A stretch of DNA of 64,000 nt, taken from Metridium senile. Lineage: Eukaryota > Cnidaria > Anthozoa > Actiniaria > Metridiidae. Below are positions 49,560 to 62,200 of the stretch, piece by piece. The notes beneath the pieces were generated by a model. The model had not been told where the DNA came from and searched no databases. It saw only the letters and a list, made by a program, of their open reading frames with translations. The stretch covers positions 6,606,394 through 6,670,393 of the forward strand of contig OX459101.1 of assembly GCA_949775045.1 (NCBI GenBank). Direction: 5' to 3'. How positions within the stretch are numbered: position 1 is the first letter of the stretch; each line of letters begins with the position of its first letter. Both the position numbers and the translations under genes were made by a program.

Positions 49560-50583
49560 TCTTTCTATATAGAGCCCGGGAGTCAGCGACTAAAATCGTT
49601 GTTTTTCGTCCGTGTCAGATATCTCGCGATCTCAGAATTCGAACAGATCACGGTCGGACGATTGTCAAACTCGCAGCTTATGCAGCCCTCAGGCTGAAAT
49701 CATTTCCCTGGAAAATTAATCAATTTTCATTGGGCTTTAAAGCCACAACTCTCAGAAAGACATTATCACATTATAACGACTTCAACTGCGAAACCATAGG
49801 TAAGTTTTTATGTACTGAAGTATATGGTATCTTTGCGGATTTTAGTTTCGAGTCTTTCAGAAGAGTATCCGATTTTCAAAACCAGAAACAGGTGTTTTAT
49901 CTGTGTAAATCTTTTAACTTTTATAATTCTTAATATTCACTGTAATTTTTACGTTTTGTCTCAACTCCGGCTGATACTACAGTATAATTTTTGAAGGATT
50001 TTTAAATGTAAATGTTCTATCATTTTCGCGAAGCTTTGTGACAACCACGTTCAATTCCAGTTGAAATAAAAAAAGCGCTTTAGAAAAATACTCGCTCTGT
50101 TATTGGTTTAAAGAACAAATTGAATTTGTAATTTCTATTGGCGTTGAACGTACACAAAAGCGCCAAACGGATTCAAATACGAGTGGATTTTCGATTTTTT
50201 GAAGAAAACGAGAACTTGTTGGAGCCTAAAACACGCAAATATTTTCTGTCCGTTTAATTCGCACTTGTGAACGACCACGAAGGAAACAGAGTGTTTTCGA
50301 TCTCACATTATACTGCCTCTACTGAGTATGCCATTAATAAGTCAATTACAATTTATTTCCAGCCAAAAGGTAACGCTGCGAAGCCCATCGCAACGGCCTT
50401 TATCAGATAGCAACAGCCGTACCGAGTTGACCAAGGGTTTTTGGAAAGGCTTGAACGTATTTAAGTGACATTTGAAGCATAAGTGACAAGGCTTTCGTCG
50501 CAGCAATAGAAGAAAGCAAACAAAGATATCTACTCTAGCTTAACTTCACTGGACCAAGGATTTATCGAGGAAAATCCTTCAAA
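49560..50583 (+). other. Probable spliced 5' UTR of the 50584 gene
   Basis: A strong donor ACCATAG|GTAAGT at 49799/49800 and an acceptor TTTATTTCCAG at 50362 would remove a 563-bp intron and leave about 220 nt of leader before the ATG at 50584. The transcription start is unknown; 49560 is only a guess. Confidence 0.4.
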
Positions 50584-51915
50584 ATGACAGATAAAATAAT
50601 CTACATCTGTGGGGAATTCTCCAATTGCAACCGAGTGGAAGAAATCAGCTCGAAATGTTTGATATTAGGCAATTTGGCTTCGCTGTTTTCGGTACGGACT
50701 CATCCTGTGGTGGACAACATCGACACAAGCTTCGATAAGACAGAGCTATATAATACTATAACCCGATGTCATGTTTTTGTATTTATATTCAGTAAAGTCA
50801 CTGCCAATGATACATTTTATTTGAATCAATTTGGGATAGCAAAAGCGTATGGTGTACCTGTTATTGGAGTAAGAGAACCCAGCTATTTCATGCCGAATCC
50901 ACTGCCCGAACAGTTTTATTTCACTGAAATCGTGGATTATACCGGAAAAATTAGAGACGGAAGAAGCAACCGAGGAGTTCACAGCGCAAAAAAACAGTTT
51001 CTTCTAGCAGATGCGTTAGTGCAGGACTTTAAAACAGCGATGGTTTATGCACCCGAGTTCCACAAATCTTGTTTTCAACGGCTTCTTCACAAAGTGTCGC
51101 AAGCGTTCAACCGGAGTGAAAACGAAAAAAACTTTTATACGAACACAGACCAAGTCAAGGTGACACCGTTCAAAGAGTTATCTAACGCGACGGTTCCAGA
51201 GAAGGTGGTTAACCAAACACCAAAATGCCCAAAATGTGGGTTTTCTCTCAAAAAGCAACTCTCAAAGGTACCGACTTTACAGCGTGCTTCCAGTACTGGC
51301 TCGCTCCTTCGCAAAGGAGATGCTTTCGACGGCGAAACGTCGCAGCAAAAACAATTCCATGCAGGCAAAAAGACAACGCTCCAGCCCACCACAATTATTA
51401 TTCCAGCGCCACCATACAACGTCAGAAATCAAGACTTTAAGATCCGCTCGCACACTCAAACCATCATCACAAGCCGGCAACAACAAGCTACACAAAAAGT
51501 GATGGAACCATTCAAGGGAAAACTGCAGACAAGGTCGACGACATTGCAAAAAGAAGACACAAACAAACTTTCCGACAAAGAAAACAATATCCAAACTGCG
51601 GATACAAAGAGCGAGAATACGCAAAGTGAACAGGACAAAAGCAAAATCCTGAGGAAGCAAAGTAGGGTCGGAAATGGGAGTTGGACGGATAAATTTAGAT
51701 TTAAACTGAGAAGGCAGTCAAGTTTGCCTGTAATCCCTACAACCTACCTAGTAACATCACCAGCAGGAGATAAACAGTTATCATTCGTCAAGTACCCCCC
51801 AGAGAGTTTCCTCCTCTCGCCTCGACAGAGTCTTTTACCCATTTTCTCTGAAGATGAAGACCAAGAAACTATTCATATATCTCGTGCACCGAGCCCTGAC
51901 GGCTCAAGCTGGTAA
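50584..51915 (+). CDS. Uncharacterised single-exon protein, possible TIR-like N-terminal domain
   Basis: 443 codons, ATG in CAAAATGACA context. The N-terminal 160 residues look globular: strand-like IIYICGEF, then HVFVFIFSKVTANDTFYLNQ, then GIAKAYGVPVIGVREPSYFM. This strand-helix-strand order is reminiscent of TIR or TIR-like nucleotide-hydrolase folds, but no invariant TIR motif is clear. The rest is low-complexity and basic, rich in Ser, Thr, Gln and Lys, with one CPKCGFSLKK pair (C215, C218). It ends with an acidic DEDQE and APSPDGSSW. A donor-like CTG|GTAAGA overlaps the stop codon, so an alternative spliced C-terminus is possible. No function is assigned. Confidence 0.75.
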   Translation: MTDKIIYICGEFSNCNRVEEISSKCLILGNLASLFSVRTHPVVDNIDTSFDKTELYNTITRCHVFVFIFSKVTANDTFYLNQFGIAKAYGVPVIGVREPSYFMPNPLPEQFYFTEIVDYTGKIRDGRSNRGVHSAKKQFLLADALVQDFKTAMVYAPEFHKSCFQRLLHKVSQAFNRSENEKNFYTNTDQVKVTPFKELSNATVPEKVVNQTPKCPKCGFSLKKQLSKVPTLQRASSTGSLLRKGDAFDGETSQQKQFHAGKKTTLQPTTIIIPAPPYNVRNQDFKIRSHTQTIITSRQQQATQKVMEPFKGKLQTRSTTLQKEDTNKLSDKENNIQTADTKSENTQSEQDKSKILRKQSRVGNGSWTDKFRFKLRRQSSLPVIPTTYLVTSPAGDKQLSFVKYPPESFLLSPRQSLLPIFSEDEDQETIHISRAPSPDGSSW

Positions 51916-51918
51916 GAA

Positions 51919-53390
51919 AAATATTTGTTTTCTCAAAGTAATCTGATTCTATACTTGTATATTTGTTGGAGTGTCGGAATACAAAATTAGCTAGACTAAA
52001 CGAGTGATGTTCGACAACGATTTCTCTTTACGAATAATTTTTCTCAGTCCCACTTTAGAAAATTTCCTCTTCGAAATAGTATTTTTAAGAGAAGTAAAAA
52101 AATATTTTAAAAAGGTATTTTATTTTAAGTAAGAAAAATACTTTTTTTTAGTTGTATTTGTTTTCTCCAAATAATCTAACTCAGTACTTGTTTATACGTA
52201 TAGTGTGTCGGAACAGCTAAACTTAATTTTGTAACATTTTAATGTTTCAATTAAGTCTAATCATTTCATTTCTTGCGAATATTTATTTGTGTTTTAATTC
52301 TTAAAGTACTTGTATTGGCCTCTAAAACACACTTGAAATATATTCATCGCAAAGTGCAAAGTGCAAATTTGAATTTAACTTGAGAAAATGAATTCGTTTT
52401 TTTTTCACGAAAGGCTTGCAACGTGAGCAAATGTAATTAGTCGTCCAGCGAAGAATCTAGAAAAGTCACTGTGGTGTTCATGGTATCTGTAATCGATGTG
52501 TTTCCATTTATTAGAATAAAGAAATGAATAAAAAAATTAAAAATTTGGAACCTGCAGGTGTGAGGCCTTGTGTATGGATCACGAAATAATCTAAACTCCA
52601 AGAAAAAACTAAAGAAGATCTTTTCATGAATAACAAACGAATTTTATAAGCGATCTGTTGTTTTAACGATTTTTTATCAGGCTTTTTCTTCTTGCGATTG
52701 CTTATCTGGATAGCTAATAAACATGATTAAATCAAGGAAAATATTACAAAGTCACTAGGAAATTCAACGATTTTTCGTGAAATTTTCACCAAAAAATTCA
52801 CTTTTATTTTTTATTAATTTTCATTTGATTTTGTATTCAACAACGGACTTAAAATGGAAAAAATACTAAAAATGCAGAGGTTGGCTTTTTGAAAAAAAAA
52901 TATATATAATAAATTAATAAATATAAGCAAAAATATTGATTTATTAAAATATAACTCATTATTTCTTTATTTATTTTCGTTTTGTGGTGTGCACCATTAT
53001 TGCAAAATATAGTTCCCTACTTTTACTCGAAAATCCGAAAACGAGAGAAGTTTTGGTCTCCTTCATCTCTGCTCATTCTCTCGCGGCCAAAGCTTCACTC
53101 GATCGAGCGTTAACTCGTTTCCTCGGAATTTTCGCGTTAAGCTAAGGTAGGGACTGTTTTGCAGACTAGATGGCGAGTTGTGGAGGAGCATGGTCACCGA
53201 CGCAAATAAAATTGATTGACTACCTGCTTAGGATTACTATTCGAAAATGTTTAAAATTAAGAAACACTATTTTATGATTGATTACTCAATACAAAAAAGT
53301 AACGAGATAAAATGGTCTTACGGTGTGTAATAACGAGGAAGACAATCAAGAAAGGGCGAATTAATTGTAAGGAATTAAAGCCGTGGAAAT
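51919..53390. other. AT-rich spacer
   Basis: No gene seen. A weak inverted pair (TAGTTCCCTACTTTTA near 53010, AGGTAGGGACT near 53145) may mark a small element. Confidence 0.4.
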
Positions 53391-53394
53391 GTGT

Positions 53395-53720
53395 AGGGCC
53401 AAGAATAGGATGAAAGAGGCAAAGAAAACAGACGAGAAAGTAGAAGGAGGAGGAAAGGAAGATATTAAGTAAAAGGAAAAACTGGATAAGAAAGGAATAA
53501 GAAGTGAAAGAAAAAGAGAAAAGAACAAAAGAAAAGAAAAGAAAGGGAAGAAAAGAAAACGGAAGAAAAGGAAAGAAAATAAGGAGTACAGAGAAAAAAA
53601 TGAAAGGAAAAAAAAGAGGAACAATTGAAAAAGAAAAGAAAAAAGGAAGGATAAAGAAACGAAAGGAAAGAGAGAATAGCTGAACAAGAGACCATAGAAA
53701 ACAAACTAAATCCAAAACAA
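53395..53720. repeat. Polypurine (GA/A-rich) tract
   Basis: Nearly pure A and G on the plus strand, built from AAGAAAAG and AGGAAAG words without a fixed period. The Phe/Ser/Leu-rich minus-strand frames here are composition artefacts. Confidence 0.8.
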
Positions 53721-54351
53721 AAACAAAAACGCGATTAAACACGAGATATTGCGAGAAAAATACGAAATAAGATAAAAAAAAAGGAAAAATAAAATCGATC
53801 AAACACTAGATATTGTTAGAAAAATACGAAAAAAGACAAAAAAGGAAAAATAAAAACAATGAAACACTAGATATTGAGAAGAAAAATACGAAAGGTTCAA
53901 AGGTTTTTATTTACCACATGCGCACAAGAAAAAATTTACAATGAAAAATGGAGAAAAAATAGGTGAAGGGTGCAAGAGAGACAAACCCAAAGGTTTCAAC
54001 AAAATAAGATAAAAATAAAATAAAAACATAAAAATATCAGAAATAGAAACAAACTAATGATAACATGCTATAAATACATATGACTGGATACTTGAATAAG
54101 TTGTTTTGGATATGAGAAATGAAGGCAAGAAAGTAAAATACGAGTAGGTACTCCGGCCATGTGTAACAATATCGATTTACACTGAAATCTGAATGGATAA
54201 AAAGCACAGCTGAGGTGTATATATATGATTAATGGTATGATTTAAAAGGTGCACAAACAAAGATGAAGATATGTTGACTGAGTATTCGAAGATCGAATAA
54301 AATATGAATATGATTGCTTTGCGCTGTGTTAACTTTAAACAAATATACAAT

Positions 54352-54628
54352 GGGTGATTACCATTTGTACAAAAAAACGATAATTTCGGTTGGACAACAA
54401 ATGGAACAGTCAGTTTTTAGGTATTTCCAACCGAAAAAAGTGGTCAACCTTTCAGGCTTGCCTTGCCATTCCGGTTGGTACGAACCAACTGGAATTATCT
54501 GAACCATTAAGGAATTTCTCAGAATTTCACAGGAGGTGTACATAGTTGGCTTGAACTGTTCCATTACAACCATTCTTGTCTCGGTTTAATCAACCGTTTT
54601 TTTCTGTACAAATGGTAAACACCTCATG
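54352..54628. mobile_element. MITE GTGATTACCATTTGTAC
   Basis: GTGATTACCATTTGTACAAA and TGTACAAATGGTAAACACC are inverted ends. Inner TTGGACAACAAATGGAACAG and CTTGAACTGTTCCATTACAA continue the match. Confidence 0.65.
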
Positions 54629-54784
54629 TGTTTTGTCTGTTCTTTTATCTGTTATGGCTGGTTTATTTTGAACATTACTATTAATGAAAGGATGCACTAC
54701 AGAGGAAGAACATATTAAAGGATGAAAGGATAAACTCACATAAATCAATTTTTTTTTTCTATTATTTTACTCTGTGTTTTCTCC

Positions 54785-55560
54785 CATCGTGGGAGATCAC
54801 ACAAAAAAAAATCAACTTCAACAAAAGCAACCGAAAAAAAGAAGAACAGACAAAGCAGAAAATAATAAAAACGGAAAGGAAAAGAAAGGAATGTAATGAT
54901 AAAGGAAAGGAAAAAATATCAGATTTAAAATGAAAAGAGTATAGGAACTGCTGAAAAAAAAAAACAAGAAAGGAAAAAAGAAAGAAAAAAAATGAAGGAA
55001 AAAAGTCGAAGAGAAAGAAGAACTGACAATAAGACAGAGAAGAAAAAAGAGCGTATAAGAATATCAAATTAAAAAAGAAAAGATTTGGAACTGCTCAAAA
55101 GGAAACAGAAGGAATAAAAAAGAAATGAAAAAAAAAAGCCGAAGAGAGAAACTGAATAAGAGAGAAAAGAAAAAGAGAATGAAAAAGAATATTAAAGAAA
55201 TGAAGCCGAAAAAGGAAGAGAAAGAAAAACTGACAATAGAAGAGAGAAGAAAGAGAACGAAAAAGAATATCCAATTAAAAAAGAAAAGAATAGGAACTGC
55301 TGAAAAGAAAACAAAGAAAGAAAAAGAAATGAAGAAAAAAGTCGAAGAGAAAGAAAAACTGACAATAGAAGAGAGAAAAAAGAGAGCGAAAAAGAATATA
55401 AAATTAAAAAAGAAAACAGTAGAAACTGCTGAAAAGAACACAGAGCCGAAAAAGAGCGAAAAAGAATATCCAATTTAAAAAGAAAAGAATAGGAACTGCT
55501 GAAAAGAAAACAGAAAGGAAAAAAGAAAAAAAAATGAAGAAAAGCTATTATTCAAGTGAA
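54785..55560. repeat. Polypurine tract with about 190-bp repetition
   Basis: Almost all A and G on the plus strand. ATAGGAACTGCTGAAAAGAA, GAAGAGAAAGAAAAACTGAC and AATAGAAGAGAGAA recur roughly three times, so it is an expanded GA repeat and not random. Lys/Glu-rich and Phe/Ser-rich frames over it are rejected as genes. Confidence 0.8.
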
Positions 55561-56167
55561 ATAGATGAATGCAATCCCATATAATAAGCTTTAAACGATA
55601 TAAATCAAGCAGCCTTCCTGATAACCCTATTAATCTCATGTTTGTTTGATTTCATTAAGGTCGGAAAAAGAAAAAGATAAAGAAACATGTGCTGGGGGCA
55701 AACAATCTCAGGGCTGACAAACTGACAAGGAGATAGGCCTCTACAACTGACAACCATTCCAAACGCCCCCACAGTACTTGGAAAAAAATAAAATTGAAGA
55801 AATTTTCTACCGATGCAGTTAAATTGTAGTAAGCGACCACCGAGATTGTCGTAACTAGACATTGTCGCTTACAAAAATGGAAAGATTTTCGTGTTAGTTT
55901 TAAAATTTTACCGATTAAACAGGCTAAAAAAATCAATGTCGGCTTTGCAAAATATCGGTTTCCAAATGGCGAAGATAGTCTCGTCTTTACGATAAAGTCA
56001 TTTATGTATATAGTCAAGCTAATATTTATTTAGTGACGTGTAAAGAAAAATCGCTTGTTGGGGGTGGGGTAGGGAAGGAGTTACGATTGTTAAGGGAGGG
56101 GAGGTGTGTTACAAAAATAACATGTTTTCAAAAACACTTCTGCAAGAGAATGAACTATTTCAGCTGA
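55561..56167. other. Gene-free spacer
   Basis: Nothing coding or repeated recognised. Confidence 0.35.
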
Positions 56168-56363
56168 GCGATAGGTAATATAATGAAAGTTGTAAACACC
56201 GTAAAAAACTATTGACTTAACTTTACTGATACAAGGGCTAAAGCTCGAAACGTCAGTGAAGTTAAGTCAACATTTTTTACGGTGTTTTACAAACATTATA
56301 TTACCTATCGTTTATATCAAACACCGACGCAGCCTATACTAGTTTACTCGCTAGTTTCCATTT
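56168..56363 (+). mobile_element. Penelope-like terminal repeat, inverted copy
   Basis: GATAGGTAATATAATGAAAG, ACTTAACTTTACTGA, then GGGCTAAAGCTCGAAACGTC and AACACCGACGCAGCCTATAC, ending CTCGCTAGTTTCC. Confidence 0.65.
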
Positions 56364-57155
56364 ATATTTCAGCTGAATATAAGGCTTTTGAATCATGTTT
56401 TAATTATTAAACATCAACTTTCAAATGGTTAAAAGGCTTACCTACATGTAATACTGCAGAAAATTCGTGACTTGAAACGGGTTCGTCCAGTACAAACGAT
56501 GAAAATGAAAATGTTCGCAAGCCATCGAGTTTTCTTGGTTTAATGTCTGTCAAACATCATTGGAAAAAACTCTGTATTTGGGTCAAGAAGGCAACTTTTC
56601 CATATTTGAAAACATCGCCAGAAAATATCTGAAAAATATTTTGATGAGCGAAGATGTTTCGTTTGAGAGACAAGTCTCTTCAGAGTAAAGATTATATCAG
56701 AGTTAATACTGAATAACTCTGATTATATTAATCTTTTAGATAATAATTCAGTGCTCTTACTCTGAGAGAACAGCTTTCTAATTACCGGTAACACTTTAGA
56801 AAAAACCCATTCTCTCAAAGTTGTTTTGAGTGGCGAAATGTTTGACTTCTCTAGCTGTCCAAACATATCTCTTTGAATTAAAAGTGTGAATTTGCAAATT
56901 CCAACACTTGCTTCATATAATCAACCAATCAAATCTTTGGGATTAAAGATATAAACACCAATCAAAAGGCGAGAAAATTATTAACACAAACCCGAGCCTG
57001 CGAACAACTTTTGAATATAAGTTATTGTAGTATTGTAGTGTCAAAGTCAAATTTAAAAGAAATTTAATAAAAATCATTAAAACAGCAGAATAAAAGTGTA
57101 ATCAGTTCAATTTAATTCAATTCTAAGAAAATTTATCTTATACCATTATTCAAAA
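56364..57155. other. Gene-free spacer
   Basis: AT-rich. No exon or element recognised. Confidence 0.35.
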
Positions 57156-57440
57156 CACAGGTAGCCCAAGCTCACTGTTAGTGTTGATTTCACTATAAAA
57201 GGATATATGGGTACTTTTCAACCTTCGATTTTTTGCCTTAGTAAGGCAGGGAGAAAGTAATTTATTCTCAACGAAATCAGCTGAAATTAACTCAGAGGTT
57301 TCTAGAGATGAACAAGAAGACACTGTTAGAGTTTGATTGAATTTTATTAAATTGTAAGGCAAAAAATCCAAGGTTGAAAAGCACCCATATATCCTTTAGT
57401 AAGTCAACACTAACAGTGAGCTTGGGCTACCTGTGTTCTG
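57156..57440. mobile_element. MITE with about 90-bp inverted ends
   Basis: CACAGGTAGCCCAAGCTCAC and GTGAGCTTGGGCTACCTGTG are perfect ends. The match continues through AGTGTTGA, GGATATATGGGT and the CCTTCGATTTTTTGCCTTA region. Confidence 0.85.
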
Positions 57441-57733
57441 AGAACGAAAATGCGCGGGAAAACTAATAGTGAGTTGGGTTCCCTATGTTGCCTTGCTTGC
57501 TGCTTTTAATTTCTTGCATATATTGTGGTTCTCTCAGCATATTCACTCTTCTCAAACAAACAAACAAACAAACAAACAAAGAGATTAAAGCAAAGAAAAC
57601 AATCAATAAAAAATCTAGCCTCCTCCGCAGGCTACTCCTTTTTCTCTTTTAGGATTCCTTTGGGTTTCCTGTGGGATTTCCGAGAGAAGGATTGGGGCCT
57701 AAACAATCAACATTGTAGAGATTGTAGTGTTGT

Positions 57734-57900
57734 AGGAGGGTCCTGAAGGGGTAAAATGGGAGCTGGGATTGGCCTTACTTTTGACTGGGAAAATGGGATT
57801 GGATGCACTGGGACTTACAAATAAAAGAACAATAGAAAATGGGATTGAAAACTTGAGCAAAACTGATGGGATTATGTGATTTTTGACTGGAATTTGAACC
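57734..57900 (+). mobile_element. Truncated MITE AGGGTCCTGAAGGGG
   Basis: AGGGTCCTGAAGGGGTAAAATGG, then AAATGGGATTGGATGCACTG. It matches 36249-36468 but lacks the right end. Confidence 0.65.
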
Positions 57901-58349
57901 AAATAACAATAAATTGCTCACATATTTGTGAATGTTTTAAAATTTCCAGGAGTAAGAATTTCAAAAATCCCTGTCTTATCTTGTATATTATATAATCTTT
58001 AAACTAAATTGAGAAATATTTCAAATACCACCAGTCTTCTCAATTTTAATATTGAAAAGCAAGGACTACAGTAGTCTCCCTCGCAACTGTTATTAGTGTT
58101 GGGCTTCCTGTGTCCCTCCCCATAAATGTGATGAGGGAACATTGCGTGACGAAGCTAAGCATGGCTGCAAGGGAGACTAGGACTACAGATCTTCTATTTA
58201 TTACACAGTATTACCAAATAACATGCTTTATTATTCATTTAACATATTTCCCCTTTTCCGATCGGTTGATTTTGCCCAGTTAATTTTTCATAACCTGCTA
58301 AAACATACCAAATTTGGAAGAAATATGTCAATCATCCAATAACTGAAAA

Positions 58350-58720
58350 ATTATTGGACGACTTGCGTCACATACATGAATTTAGTCGCACATTTTGCTG
58401 TAATTTTAATCAACACACTTTGCACTAACTAGCCTCTCTTTCAAGCACAAAGTATACAATTATTATTGTAATTTAATGTGAAGATGAGTCTAGTCAGGCA
58501 TTTTGCTGTAACTTCAATCACATCACAACACTAACTAGCCTCTCTTTCAAGTACATAGAATAAAATCACTATATTTGTAGTTCTACATGAATTTAGTCGC
58601 ACATTTTGCTGTAATTTTAATCAACACACTTTGCACTAACTAGCCTCTATTTTAAGTACATAGAATAAAATTACTATGTAATTCCATGTGAAGATGAGTC
58701 TAGTCAGGCTGATGAATTTC
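58350..58720. repeat. Tandem repeat of about 85-175 bp
   Basis: TTTAGTCGCACATTTTGCTG, AATCAACACACTTTGCACTA and CTAGCCTCTCTTTCAAG recur; TGAAGATGAGTCTAGTCAGG is present twice. Confidence 0.7.
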
Positions 58721-59142
58721 AATCAACACCCAGAATTATCAAGCCTCTTTATTGAGCTTTCACATTAACATGATGCAAGACAATCTTGAAAAAATATATT
58801 CAGATTTGGGTATTTTTTCTTCACTCCTGCAAGAAAAACGACTATTTTGTTTGTAGTTGTCGATAAAGGACAAAAGAAAACAATTGGTTTAGTGTCTATT
58901 ACTAACTATAAGTTTACTTATTCTTGCAAGAGCAAAATAAAATCTCCCTAGTTATCAACAAATCACATATATTACAAACATTTTAACATGATAAACATTA
59001 AAAACTGTGGCTATCAGAAGTGGATGTTTGAAGGTCAAACAGACGGTGGTCATCGAAAGGGTATAGGTATTATCAAATAGAACATTTTCTATCTTGAATC
59101 AGTCAACAAGAGCTGTGGTTGTACTCATACAAGGCTTGTAAT

Positions 59143-59187
59143 TTAATCATCATCCGGTGCATCGTTTTCACCAGGACCAGTCCACAA
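59143..59187 (-). CDS. Possible last coding exon of a minus-strand gene
   Basis: The minus strand has an acceptor TTACTTTTAG| followed in phase 0 by 14 codons, LWTGPGENDAPDDD, and a stop. An acidic terminus after a clean acceptor looks like a real terminal exon, with AATAAA on the minus strand near 58751 as a candidate poly(A) signal. The upstream exons would lie beyond the 59.3-64 kb minisatellite, outside the window. Family unknown. A single 45-nt exon read by eye is weak evidence. Confidence 0.35.
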   Translation of the reverse strand: MWTGPGENDAPDDD

Positions 59188-59284
59188 CTAAAAGTAAAAA
59201 TGTTATTTCAGTAATGTGTACGCCTTTTTGTTCCATGATTATTTATTTAATTGGCCTTTTGCAACGTACACATACAACATACAC

Positions 59285-62200
59285 ACTACGATTTATCACC
59301 ACCACCACCATCATCATTAGGTACCGTCATCATCATTACCACCACCATCATCATCAATAGGTACCATTGTATCACCATCACCATCATTACCACCAACATC
59401 ATCATCAATAGGTACCATTGTTATCATCATCATCATCATTACCACCACCATCATCATCAATAGGTACCATTGTTATCACCATCATCATCATTACCACCAC
59501 CATCATCATCAATAGGTACCATTGTATCACCATCACCATCATTACCACCAACATCATCATCAATAGGTACCATTGTTATCACCATCATCATCATTACCAC
59601 CACCATCATCATCAATAGGTACCATTGTATCACCATCATTACCACCAACATCATCAATAGGTACCATCGTTATCACCATCATCATTACCACCACCATCAT
59701 CATCAATAGGTACCATTGTATCACCATCATTACCACCAACATCATCAATAGGTACCATCGTTATCACCATCATCATTATCATCATTACCACCACCACCAT
59801 CATCATCAATAGGTACCATCGTTATCACCATCATCATTAGGTTCCATCATCATCATTACCACCACCACCATCATCATCAATAGGTACCATCGTTATCACC
59901 ATCATCATTAGGTACCATCATCATCATTACAACCACCACCATCATCATCAATAGGTACCATCGTTATCACCATCATCATTAGGTACCATCATCATCATTA
60001 CCACCACCACCATCATCAATAGGTACCATTGTTATCACCATCATCATCATTACCACCACCATCATCATCAATAGGTACCATTGTTATCACCATCATCATC
60101 ATTACCACCACCATCATCATCAATAGGTACCATTGTTATCACCATCATCATTATCATCATTACCACCACCATCATCATCAATAGGTACCATTGTTATCAC
60201 CATCATCATCATTACCACCACCATCATCATCAATAGGTACCATTGTTATCACCATCATCATTATCATCATTACCACCACCATCATCATCAATAGGTACCA
60301 TTGTTATCACCATCATCATTATCACCACCATCATCATCAATAGGTACCATTGTTATCACCATCATCATCATTACCACCACCATCATCATCAATAGGTACC
60401 ATTGTATCACCATCACCATCATTACCACCAACATCATCAATAGGTACCATCGTTATCACCATCATCATTACCACCACCATCATCATCAATAGGTACCATT
60501 GTATCACCATCATTACCACCAACATCATCAATAGGTACCATCGTTATCACCATCATCATTATCATCATTACCACCACCATCATCATCAATAGGTACCATT
60601 GTTATCACCATCATCATCATTACCACCACCATCATCATCAATAGGTACCATTGTTATCATCATCATCATCATTACCACCACCATCATCATCAATAGGTAC
60701 CATTGTTATCACCATCATCATTACCACCACCATCATCATCAATAGGTACCATTGTTATCACCATCATCATCATTACCACCACCATCATCATCAATAGGTA
60801 CCATTGTTATCACCATCATCATCATTACCACCACCATCATCATCAATAGGTACCATTGTTATCATCATCATCATCATTACCACCACCATCATCATCAATA
60901 GGTACCATCGTTATCACCATCATCATTAGGTTCCATCATCATCATTACCACCACCACCATCATCATCAATAGGTACGATCGTTATCACCATCATCATTAG
61001 GTACCATCATCATCATTACAACCACCACCATCATCATCAATAGGTACCATCGTTATCACCATCATCATTAGGTACCATCATCATCATTACCACCACCACC
61101 ATCATCAATAGGTACCATTGTTATCACCATCATCATCATTACCACCACCATCATCATCAATAGGTACCATTGTTATCACCATCATCATTATCACCACCAT
61201 CATCATCAATAGGTACCATTGTTATCACCATCATCATCATTACCACCACCATCATCATCAATAGGTACCATTGTTATCACCATCATCATTACCACCACCA
61301 TCATCATCAATAGGTACCAAATGTTGTTATCACCATCATCATCATTACTACCACCATCATCATCAATAGGTACCATTGTTATCACCATCATCATCATTAC
61401 CACCACCATCATCATCAATAGGTACCATTGTTATCATCATCATCATCATTACCACCACCATCATCATCAATAGGTACCATTGTTATCACCATCATCATTA
61501 CCACCACCATCATCATCAATAGGTACCATTGTTATCACCATCATCATCATTACCACCACCATCATCATCAATAGGTACCATTGTTATCATCATCATCATC
61601 ATTACCACCACCATCATCATCAATAGGTACCATCGTTATCACCATCATCATTAGGTTCCATCATCATCATTACCACCACCACCATCATCATCAATAGGTA
61701 CGATCGTTATCACCATCATCATTAGGTACCATCATCATCATTACAACCACCACCATCATCATCAATAGGTACCATCGTTATCACCATCATCATTAGGTAC
61801 CATCATCATCATTACCACCACCACCATCATCAATAGGTACCATTGTTATCATCATCATCATCATTACCACCACCATCATCATCAATAGGTACCATTGTTA
61901 TCACCATCATCATTACCACCACCATCATCATCAATAGGTACCATTGTTATCACCATCATCATCATTACCACCACCATCATCATCAATAGGTACCATTGTT
62001 ATCACCATCATCATTACCACCACCATCATCATCAATAGGTACCAAATGTTGTTATCACCATCATCATTACCACCACCATCATCATCAATAGGTACCATTG
62101 TTATCACCATCATCATCATTACCACCACCATCATCATCAATAGGTACCATTGTTATCATCATCATCATCATTACCACCACCATCATCATCAATAGGTACC

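Noticed and set aside
49730..49933. 67-codon ORF upstream of the 50584 gene
   Set aside because: Contains a strong splice donor (ATAG|GTAAGT) and fits better as a 5' UTR exon running into an intron.
53272..53802. Phe/Leu/Ser-rich open frame on the minus strand
   Set aside because: Direct translation of a polypurine tract; no stops arise because the composition lacks them. No domain, no splice context.
55064..55478. Overlapping Lys/Glu-rich and Phe-rich frames
   Set aside because: Same cause: GA-rich repeat, open in several frames at once.
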